NCBI GenBank assembly: GCA_050736615.1
Contig: JBOHWL010000194.1
Span: forward strand, 1 to 5,271
Source: JBOHWJ01 sp050736615
Lineage (GTDB): Bacteria; Desulfobacterota; Binatia; Binatales; Binataceae
DNA: 5,271 nucleotides
Direction of reading: 5' to 3'
The notes below the pieces were generated by a model. It did not search any database. It saw only the letters and a list, made by a program, of their open reading frames with translations, and had not been told where the DNA came from. Made by a program: the position numbers and the translations under genes. This document shows, piece after piece, positions 1-5,271 of the stretch. Each line of letters opens with the position of its first letter. The first letter of the stretch is position 1.

Positions 1-1106
1 CGCCGCGCCACATCGTAATGCTCCTGGCCGACGATCTGAGCGTCGAGGATGCGCGAGCTCGAGCTCAGCGGATCGACCGCCGGGAAAATTGCTTTTTCGA
101 AAATTTTGCGGTCCAGCGCGGTGATCGCGTCCAGATGCGAAAAGGTCGTGGCCGGAGCGGGATCGGTGTAGTCGTCGGCGGGCACGAAGATGGCCTGCAC
201 CGACGTGATCGCGCCCTTTTTAGTGGTTGTGATGCGCTCCTGTAACTCGCCCATGTCGGTTCCCAGCGTGGGTTGATACCCGACCGCACTCGGCATACGG
301 CCGAGCAACGCCGAAACCTCCGAATTGGCCTGCACAAAGCGGAAGATGTTGTCGATGAAGAGCAGTACGTCCTTGCCCTCTTCATCGCGGAAATACTCGG
401 CCACCGTGACTCCGGTCAGGGCAACACGGGCGCGCGCGCCCGGCGGCTCGTTCATCTGGCCATAGACCAGCGCGGTTTTCGAAAGCACGCCGGACTCTTT
501 GAGTTCACGATACAGGTCGTTGCCCTCACGCGAGCGCTCTCCCACTCCGGCGAACACCGACACACCGCCGTGCTCCTTGGCGACATTATTGATCAGCTCC
601 ATGATGGTGACCGTCTTGCCCACGCCGGCGCCGCCGAACAAGCCGATCTTGCCGCCGCGCGAATAGGGGCAGATGAGGTCTATCACCTTGATGCCGGTTT
701 CCAGGATTTCGACTTCGGTCGCCTGCTCGTCGAAGGCGGGCGCGTCGCGATGGATCGGCATGATGTGCGTGGAACTGAGCGGACCAGCCTCGTCCACCGG
801 CTGCCCGGTCACGTTCATCAGGCGGCCTAGGGTGGATTCGCCGACCGGCACTGAGATCGGCGCGCCGGTATCGGCGACGCCCATGCCGCGCACCAGCCCC
901 TCGGTGGCATCCATCGCGATGCAACGCACGGTGTTCTCACCCAGATGCTGCGCGACTTCCAGCACCAGATTGCCAGGCTCGTCGCTCAGCGCCGGATTAC
1001 TCACCCGCAACGCGCTCAGGATTGGAGGCAGAGAGCCGTTGGAAAACTCGACGTCGACAACGTTGCCCAGAATCTGGCTTATTTGGCCGCTTGCTCGTTC
1101 ACTCAT
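1..1106 (-). CDS. atpD: F1 ATP synthase subunit beta, 3'-truncated by window edge
   Basis: This is the catalytic subunit of the F1 head, which makes or hydrolyses ATP on the cytoplasmic side of the membrane. Only 368 full codons are visible, against roughly 460-480 in the family; the C-terminal helical domain with the DELSEED loop lies beyond base 1. Seen in order: the N-terminal barrel with GNVVDVEF (residues 14-21), Walker A GGAGVGKT (158-165), GVGERSREGNDLY (187-199) with catalytic Glu190 and Arg191, Walker B VLLFIDN (247-253) with Asp252, Arg256, SALLGRMPSAVGYQPTL (265-281), and PAVDPLSSSS (342-351). Residue 341 is Phe where the family normally has the adenine-stacking Tyr. The start at 1106 gives an N-terminus of usual length; an in-frame ATG at 1142 would add 12 residues. 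It lies 39 bases after gamma. The identity is certain; the exact start is less so. Confidence 0.98.
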   Translation of the reverse strand, partial: MSERASGQISQILGNVVDVEFSNGSLPPILSALRVSNPALSDEPGNLVLEVAQHLGENTVRCIAMDATEGLVRGMGVADTGAPISVPVGESTLGRLMNVTGQPVDEAGPLSSTHIMPIHRDAPAFDEQATEVEILETGIKVIDLICPYSRGGKIGLFGGAGVGKTVTIMELINNVAKEHGGVSVFAGVGERSREGNDLYRELKESGVLSKTALVYGQMNEPPGARARVALTGVTVAEYFRDEEGKDVLLFIDNIFRFVQANSEVSALLGRMPSAVGYQPTLGTDMGELQERITTTKKGAITSVQAIFVPADDYTDPAPATTFSHLDAITALDRKIFEKAIFPAVDPLSSSSRILDAQIVGQEHYDVAR

Positions 1107-1145
1107 AATGTTGATGTTAATTCCCGCCGGCTCCGCCTTCATGCG

Positions 1146-2018
1146 CTAGGCGCGCAGAGCTTCGGCGCCGCCCACGATATCCATCAATTCCCTGGTGATA
1201 GTCGCCTGACGCGCGCGATTCATCTCAAGCGTCAGGCGCGCGATCATTTCGACCGCGTTGTTGGTCGCACTGTCCATCGCCGTCATCCGCGCGCCATGCT
1301 CGCTGGCTTCGGCTTCGAGCAGGGCGTGAAAAATTGCCGCCTCGACATAACTGCGCAACACGGTTGGCACCAACTCGGCCGCACTCGGCTCGATCAGATA
1401 CTCGGTTGCCGGCGCGCCATCAGCTTCGCCGGCCGCGGGTTCGATCGGCAGCAGCTTCTCGTAAGTCGGATGCTGCGACAGGGCCGAGCGAAAAGCGCTG
1501 TAAACCACTCCCGCCTCGCGGACCGCCCCCGTTCTATAGTCCGCCAGTATTTTGCCCGCAATCTCGCGGGCCAGTGCAACCGTTGCCAAGCGCGGCAGAT
1601 TGTTGATTCGTTCGCCCTCAATGGCGGTGTTCGTGTGGCGGAGATGGTCGAGGGCCTTGCGGCCGACGGCGAAAAATTTCACTTCGAGGCCGCCCGTGCG
1701 CAGACGGCGGGCCTGCTGCTCGGTCGCGCGCATCAGGTTGGCATTGTAGCCGCCGCATAAACCGCGATCGGAGGCCACCGTCACCATCAAAACGGTTGAT
1801 GCCGCGTGGTCGGCCGGCCGTGCCGCCGCAAGCGCCTGCTCCGAGGCAAGCACCGAGTCTGCCACGCGCCGCAACGCCTCATAATATGGCCGCGCATTGA
1901 GCAAAGCCTCCTGGGCCCGTCGCAGCCGCGAGGCCGCGACCAGTTTCATCGCGCGGGTGATTTGCTGGGTCGAGCGCACCGACGCGATGCGCCGGCGGAT
2001 GGTCTTGAGCGTCGCCAT
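1146..2018 (-). CDS. atpG: F1 ATP synthase subunit gamma
   Basis: Gamma is the central shaft: its N- and C-terminal helices form a coiled coil inside the alpha3beta3 head and carry rotation from the c-ring to the catalytic sites. The 290-residue product has the usual length. It shows the N-terminal helix with STQQITRAMKLVAASRLRRAQ (residues 16-36, of which TRAMKLVAA is the most typical part), the SDRGLCGGYN strand-turn (83-92), and the C-terminal helix from EHGARMTAMDSATNNA (240-255) through RQATITREL (270-278) to IVGGAEAL (281-288). An Asp at 280 replaces the more usual Glu of the C-terminal signature, a conservative change. The ATG at 2018 gives a canonical N-terminus, yet no Shine-Dalgarno sequence is visible before it; a 12-base palindrome sits there instead. 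It lies between alpha (39 bases) and beta. Confidence 0.98.
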   Translation of the reverse strand: MATLKTIRRRIASVRSTQQITRAMKLVAASRLRRAQEALLNARPYYEALRRVADSVLASEQALAAARPADHAASTVLMVTVASDRGLCGGYNANLMRATEQQARRLRTGGLEVKFFAVGRKALDHLRHTNTAIEGERINNLPRLATVALAREIAGKILADYRTGAVREAGVVYSAFRSALSQHPTYEKLLPIEPAAGEADGAPATEYLIEPSAAELVPTVLRSYVEAAIFHALLEAEASEHGARMTAMDSATNNAVEMIARLTLEMNRARQATITRELMDIVGGAEALRA

Positions 2019-2022
2019 GGTT

Positions 2023-2034
2023 CAACCGCGGTTG
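2023..2034. repeat. 12-base perfect palindrome in the alpha-gamma gap
   Basis: CAACCGCGGTTG reads the same on both strands and lies just upstream of the gamma start, ending four bases before its ATG. As RNA it could fold only into a small stem of four pairs with a CGCG loop. It occupies the place where a Shine-Dalgarno site would be expected. It may be chance in GC-rich DNA, a weak translational element, or a protein-binding site. Confidence 0.35.
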
Positions 2035-2057
2035 GAAGAAGGTTGCCGCGCGCGAAC

Positions 2058-3596
2058 TCAGGCCGTCGCCGGGCGCGCTCCGTTTTGCGCCTGGAAGGAT
2101 TGTGCGAACTGGTCCAGGGCCGCGATCAAGCGCTTGCGCAGATCGTCGCTGATTTCGCGCTTGGTCCGAATCTCGTCGAGCAGATCGCGATGGCGCGCGT
2201 CAAAGAAGACATAAAGCTCCTGTTCGAAGGGTTTCACTTGCACCACTTCGAGCTTGTCGAAATAGCCTTCGTTGGCGGCGAAAATGATCAACACTTCCTT
2301 GTCAATCGTTAACGGATCGTATTGCCCTTGCTTGAGCATCTCGGTCAGCCGCTCGCCGCGATGCAGCAGGCGCTGGCTGGCCGGGTCGAGTTCGGAGCCG
2401 AACTGGGCAAAAGCCGCCATTTCGCGGTACTGCGCAAGATCAAGCTTGAGCGTGCCACCCACCTGCTTCATCGCCTTGATTGCGGCCGAGAAGCCCACCC
2501 GTGAAACCGAGAGGCCGACGTTCACCGCCGGCCGGATGCCCGAGTAGAACAAGTCGGCGTCGAGTACAATCTGACCGTCGGTGATCGAAATGACGTTGGT
2601 CGGTATGTAAGCGGACACGTCGCCGGCCTGAGTCTCGATTATCGGCAGTGCGGTGAGCGAACCAGCGCCGAACTCATCGCTCATTTTGGCCGCGCGCTCG
2701 AGCAAGCGCGAATGGAGATAAAATACGTCACCGGGGTAGGCCTCGCGGCCGGGCGGGCGGCGCAACAGCAGCGAAAGCTGCCGATAAGCCTGCGCATGCT
2801 TGGTCAAATCATCATAGACCAGCAGCGCGTGGCGCCCGGAGTCGCGGAAATATTCGCCAATCGTGCAGCCCGAGTAGGGCGCGATAAATTGCAACGGCGC
2901 GGCTTCCGAAGCGGTCGCCGCCAGCACCGTGGTATATTCCATCGCGCCGTGACGATTGAGCTTCTCGACCACCTGGGCGACGGTCGAACGCTTCTGCCCG
3001 ATCGCGACATAGATGCATTGCACGTTCTGCCCGCGCTGATTGATGATGGCGTCGATCGCGAGTGCGGTCTTGCCGGTCTGGCGATCGCCGATAATCAGTT
3101 CGCGCTGCCCGCGGCCAATCTGCAGCATCGAGTCGATCGCCTTGATGCCGGTTTGCATCGGTTCTTTGACCGGCTGGCGCTTGATGATGCCGGGTGCCTT
3201 GATCTCAATCCGGCGCGATCCCGTCGATTTGATCGGTCCGCGGTCGTCGATCGGCTGGCCGAGCGCGTTGACCACGCGTCCGAGCAGCGCGTCGCCGACC
3301 GGCACTTCGGCGATCCGGCCCGTGCGCTTGACCTCGTCGCCCTCCCGGACTTTCTGGGGATCGCCGAACAATGCCGCGCCGACATTGTCCTCTTCGAGGT
3401 TCAACACCAAGCCATAGATTTGATGTGGGAATTCGAGCAACTCGCCGGCCGCCGCGTTCTGCAGGCCGTAGATCCGCGCGATGCCGTCGCCGCATGATAG
3501 CACCCGTCCGGTCTCGCGAATCGCGATAGTGCCTTCGAAACCCTTAATTTCGTTGCGCAGGATCTCACTGATTTCAGATGGTCTGATTTCCGCCAT
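2058..3596 (-). CDS. atpA: F1 ATP synthase subunit alpha
   Basis: Alpha is the non-catalytic nucleotide-binding subunit of the F1 hexamer; it alternates with beta and donates the arginine finger to the catalytic sites. The 512-residue product is full length. Seen in order: an N-terminal helix for contact with delta (MAEIRPSEIS), the beta-barrel with CGDGIARIYGL (35-45), Walker A GDRQTGKT (170-177, with the Gln typical of alpha), Walker B ALLVYDD (257-263), RRPPGREAYPGDVFYLHSRL (279-298), and PAVNVGLSVSRVG (356-368), where Arg366 is the arginine finger. It lacks a short insertion that Escherichia coli alpha has between the LLERAA and GSLTALP segments, as many bacteria do. After SVSRVG a Phe (369) replaces a nearly invariant Gly. 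The start fits the family; a weak GAAGA five bases upstream is the only possible ribosome site. Spacing is 19 bases from delta. Confidence 0.99.
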   Translation of the reverse strand: MAEIRPSEISEILRNEIKGFEGTIAIRETGRVLSCGDGIARIYGLQNAAAGELLEFPHQIYGLVLNLEEDNVGAALFGDPQKVREGDEVKRTGRIAEVPVGDALLGRVVNALGQPIDDRGPIKSTGSRRIEIKAPGIIKRQPVKEPMQTGIKAIDSMLQIGRGQRELIIGDRQTGKTALAIDAIINQRGQNVQCIYVAIGQKRSTVAQVVEKLNRHGAMEYTTVLAATASEAAPLQFIAPYSGCTIGEYFRDSGRHALLVYDDLTKHAQAYRQLSLLLRRPPGREAYPGDVFYLHSRLLERAAKMSDEFGAGSLTALPIIETQAGDVSAYIPTNVISITDGQIVLDADLFYSGIRPAVNVGLSVSRVGFSAAIKAMKQVGGTLKLDLAQYREMAAFAQFGSELDPASQRLLHRGERLTEMLKQGQYDPLTIDKEVLIIFAANEGYFDKLEVVQVKPFEQELYVFFDARHRDLLDEIRTKREISDDLRKRLIAALDQFAQSFQAQNGARPATA

Positions 3597-3615
3597 TGAA
3601 GTCTTCGTGCGCGCT

Positions 3616-4152
3616 TTACTCGCTTAGCCGATGTTCGGCTTCGGCAAGCCGCGTCGCCAGGCTCCCGTCGTAGATTATGCCTTCCAGTTCGGCGACCACG
3701 CCACCGAGCAGCGTGCGGTCAACCTTGGTGTCCGAAATGATGGTTTTGTGTGAAATGGCGGCGAGCGTTGCCACCACCCGCTCGATTTCCTCCGCCGACG
3801 GCTCGAAGGCGAACGTCAACGTCGCTCGTGCGCGTCCGAGCAGATCGTCGAGCTGGCGCCGGTATGACGCCGAGACTGCGGCGATATCGGCCACCCGGCC
3901 GTGCCGCGCCATTACGACCGCGAACGATCGCATCGGGAAACTCAAGTCCATCCGCTCCGCAATCTTTTGCAAGGCGCGCATGCGCACCTCGTGGGTGACC
4001 TCGGGCGATTCGACCAGCCGGGCCACTTCGGGGGCGTCGATTATGCGTGCGAGTTGTTCCAGCTCGGCACCCCATTTCTCCAACTGATTACGATCGTTGC
4101 TGAGACCCAGCATCGCGCGCGCGTAACGTTTGGCGACTTTCGAACTTCTCAT
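3616..4152 (-). CDS. atpH: F1 ATP synthase subunit delta (bacterial OSCP homologue)
   Basis: Delta sits on top of the F1 head and ties the alpha N-termini to the b/b' stalk, so that the head does not turn with gamma. The product has 178 residues, normal for bacteria. The N-terminal six-helix domain includes KVAKRYARAM (5-14), FPMRSFAVVMARHGR (72-86) and SYRRQLDD (96-103). The C-terminal domain carries DRTLLGGVVAELEGIIYDGS (145-164), matching the family pattern of an LxGG strand followed by YDGS. The ATG overlaps the stop of the preceding b gene by four bases (ATGA), and no separate Shine-Dalgarno site is apparent, so translation is probably coupled to that of b. Delta is the least conserved subunit here, but context and the C-terminal signature make the call secure. 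Confidence 0.96.
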   Translation of the reverse strand: MRSSKVAKRYARAMLGLSNDRNQLEKWGAELEQLARIIDAPEVARLVESPEVTHEVRMRALQKIAERMDLSFPMRSFAVVMARHGRVADIAAVSASYRRQLDDLLGRARATLTFAFEPSAEEIERVVATLAAISHKTIISDTKVDRTLLGGVVAELEGIIYDGSLATRLAEAEHRLSE

Positions 4153-4724
4153 GGCCGGGCTTGCTCGCGCAGTGTGTCCCTGAAGCCGTCCAGCAGCCGT
4201 TCCTGGTCGGCGGGTACGAAATTGCTTATCACCAACTGGCGGGCGATGCGGCCCGCCGCATGCGCCATGTTCTGTCGCAAACGCCGTTGCGCGCCATCCC
4301 TGAGCGCCGTCGCGGTCACTTCGACGTCACGCTTGATGCGCGCCACCGCTTCGCGCGCGGCGTCATAGGTGCGTCCGACCTGATAGATCGTTTCATCTTT
4401 CAGGTCGGCGGCGATTTGCGCCTTCTCGGCCTCGACTTTGGCGTTGCGTTCGGCGGCATGGCCGGCCAGTTCCCGCGCCTGATCAAAATTGGCGCGCGCG
4501 CGTTCGAGACTCTCGCGGATACGAACGGCGCGGCTTTTGAAAAAGCCGGTTGTCACCGGACCCGCGTAGCGCACCAGGATAAAGATGAAGATCGCGAAAT
4601 TGACAATATAAAAGCCCAGCGTGAGCCACGAACCCCCGCCAGCCGGGGCACTCTCGGCGCAATCAGACCACGCCGGCCACAGTGCCACCCCCAGCCATGT
4701 CGCAATCGCAAACCTTAGCTTCAT
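4149..4724 (-). CDS. atpF: Fo ATP synthase subunit b with N-terminal signal sequence
   Basis: This is one of two different b-type subunits forming the peripheral stalk that links the membrane part to delta and F1. The 191-residue product is longer than the usual 155-170 because of its N-terminus: a signal-peptide-like stretch (Lys2, Arg4, hydrophobic 5-19) with a plausible signal peptidase I site after APA (26-28). A second hydrophobic segment (about 34-51) is the true membrane anchor. From FFKSRAVRI (61-69) on, it is a long charged, Ala-rich helix expected to form a right-handed coiled coil, ending in a domain (about 155-191) that contacts delta. Signal sequences on b are known in deltaproteobacterial operons. 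An AGGA lies only one base before the ATG, too close for a normal ribosome site; the gene follows b' by 12 bases in the same frame. It overlaps delta by four bases. Confidence 0.93.
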   Translation of the reverse strand: MKLRFAIATWLGVALWPAWSDCAESAPAGGGSWLTLGFYIVNFAIFIFILVRYAGPVTTGFFKSRAVRIRESLERARANFDQARELAGHAAERNAKVEAEKAQIAADLKDETIYQVGRTYDAAREAVARIKRDVEVTATALRDGAQRRLRQNMAHAAGRIARQLVISNFVPADQERLLDGFRDTLREQARP

Positions 4725-4736
4725 ATCCTGACAGGC

Positions 4737-5198
4737 TCAGTTACGCCGACTGCCGTTTCCTCCGACACTTACGGCGCGTCCCAGCACCCGCGTCGCAAGT
4801 TGTGTTGCAAGACTCGCCGCCAGCGCTTGCAACTGCGCTTCAGCGGCTTCGAATTCATGCTCGATCTCATGGCGCACTGCTTCCAGCGAAGCCCGCGCCT
4901 CAGCCCTGGCTTCTTCTATCATATGCAGGGCCTCTTCATCGGCCCGGCGCCGTTCGGCCTCGCGATGTGCCAAGGCTTCGCGCCGCACTTCCGCCAATTG
5001 GCGTTCACGCTCCTCCACAGCCGCCCGTTCTTCTTTGAGCAACTGTTCGGTGCGTTCGCTCAAGTCCTTGAGACGATGCTCACGCTCGCCCAGTAACTTA
5101 AGAAAAGGACCGAAAAAGAGCCATCCGAATATAAACCAGAAAAGCAGGAAGGACACAATCAGGACAAAGAATATGCCCCAGTCCGGCGGTATGTGCAT
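4737..5198 (-). CDS. atpF': Fo ATP synthase subunit b' (second b-type stalk subunit)
   Basis: This is the first gene of the visible cluster and the partner of b in a heterodimeric peripheral stalk. The 153-residue protein starts with a short periplasmic tip (MHIPPDWG), one very hydrophobic membrane helix (about 8-29, rich in Phe, Leu and Trp) closed by Pro31, then LLGEREHRL (35-43), which matches the family's membrane-proximal basic motif. Residues 40-120 are almost all Glu, Arg, Ala and Leu, as in a long coiled-coil helix. The C-terminal LATQLATRVLGRAVS (130-144) is the conserved delta-proximal end of b/b' proteins. No signal peptide is present, unlike its neighbour. The ATG at 5198 has a good GGGGGAGA site 12 bases upstream. 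Which of the two b genes is called b or b' is a naming choice (atpX is also used for this position); membership of the family is clear. Confidence 0.93.
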   Translation of the reverse strand: MHIPPDWGIFFVLIVSFLLFWFIFGWLFFGPFLKLLGEREHRLKDLSERTEQLLKEERAAVEERERQLAEVRREALAHREAERRRADEEALHMIEEARAEARASLEAVRHEIEHEFEAAEAQLQALAASLATQLATRVLGRAVSVGGNGSRRN

Positions 5199-5209
5199 AT
5201 TAAGACACT

Positions 5210-5224
5210 ATCTCCCCCGGAGAT
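5210..5224 (-). repeat. Short perfect inverted repeat over the b' ribosome binding site
   Basis: On the minus strand, ATCTCC and GGAGAT are exact reverse complements, separated by GGG. In RNA this would give a six-base-pair stem with a three-base loop whose 3' arm contains the Shine-Dalgarno core. The repeat is directly visible; a regulatory role is inference, and the short stem could arise by chance. Confidence 0.4.
5211..5218 (-). promoter_or_regulatory. Ribosome binding site of the b' gene
   Basis: The minus strand reads GGGGGAGA, ending 12 bases before the ATG at 5198. It is the only convincing Shine-Dalgarno sequence in the window and supports this start. The spacing is slightly long. 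The GGAGA part is also one arm of the inverted repeat at 5210-5224, so its access to ribosomes could depend on folding. Confidence 0.6.
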
Positions 5225-5225
5225 G

Positions 5226-5252
5226 CTAATAGAGACGGACGTGGCTTGTAAA
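5226..5252 (-). promoter_or_regulatory. Weak candidate sigma-70-type promoter upstream of b'
   Basis: The minus strand has TTTACA (5252-5247, five of six matches to TTGACA) and TATTAG (5231-5226, four of six to TATAAT) with a 15-base spacer, shorter than the preferred 17. If used, transcription would begin near 5219, inside the inverted repeat over the ribosome site. The rest of the 73-base leader holds nothing else I recognise, and no reading frame crosses it into b'. This is a low-confidence call. Confidence 0.2.
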
Positions 5253-5271
5253 CGGTCGCGCCCCCTCAGAG

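Noticed and set aside
424..440. Run of alternating GC that might be a Z-DNA or repeat element
   Set aside because: It encodes the conserved PPGARARVAL of beta with ordinary GC-rich codons, so protein conservation explains it.
273..830. Plus-strand frame of 185 codons opposite beta
   Set aside because: It is antisense to the Walker motif region of atpD; no independent evidence of coding.
945..1760. Long open frame of 271 codons on the plus strand opposite gamma and the start of beta
   Set aside because: It is antisense to well-recognised atpG and atpD, has no recognisable motifs, and is expected in GC-rich DNA where stop codons are rare in the shadow frames.
2712..3497. 261-codon open frame on the plus strand opposite alpha
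   Set aside because: It overlaps the conserved core of atpA completely, and its translation is rich in Arg, Asp and Ala with no domain pattern; it is a shadow frame.
3598..3606. GAAGTCTTC inverted repeat in the delta-alpha gap
   Set aside because: Arms of four bases with a one-base centre cannot form a meaningful hairpin and are expected by chance.
4659..4661. Cys22 of subunit b as a lipoprotein attachment site
   Set aside because: The residues before it (Trp-Ser-Asp) do not fit a lipobox; the APA site a few residues later is a better cleavage candidate.
4161..4718. Plus-strand frame of 185 codons almost exactly covering subunit b
   Set aside because: The match in extent is striking, but the product is Arg/Ala-rich with no family motif, and the minus strand gives a clear b subunit.

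Overview
The whole window is one block of a bacterial F-type ATP synthase operon, read entirely on the minus strand (right to left). In transcription order it holds a short leader (5271-5199), subunit b' (5198-4737), subunit b (4724-4149), delta (4152-3616), alpha (3596-2058), gamma (2018-1146) and the first 368 complete codons of beta (1106-1), which runs off the left edge. The order b'-b-delta-alpha-gamma-beta is standard; epsilon (atpC) would be expected next beyond base 1. Spacing is tight: 12 bases, a 4-base overlap, then 19, 39 and 39 bases, as expected of one transcript.

The products form the catalytic head (alpha, beta), the rotating shaft (gamma) and the peripheral stator (delta with the b'/b pair). 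The membrane ring and channel subunits c and a are not in the window. The 73 bases upstream of b' show no recognisable end of an atpE gene, so a and c may lie further upstream or at a separate locus.

The DNA is GC-rich. Two different b-type subunits, a cleavable-looking signal sequence on the second b, and a cluster that may start at b' together resemble deltaproteobacterial (Desulfobacterota-like) operons. Acidobacteria or related uncultivated GC-rich phyla remain possible. This taxonomic guess is inference and weak.

All six genes look intact and functional, with Walker motifs, catalytic residues and the alpha arginine finger present. I see no mobile element, RNA gene, CRISPR array or hidden novel system. 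The points of interest are small: a Phe in place of the adenine-stacking Tyr of beta within an atypical segment, poor Shine-Dalgarno sites at most internal genes, two gene pairs joined in the same reading frame across a single stop codon, an alternative beta start, and a small hairpin over the b' ribosome binding site.
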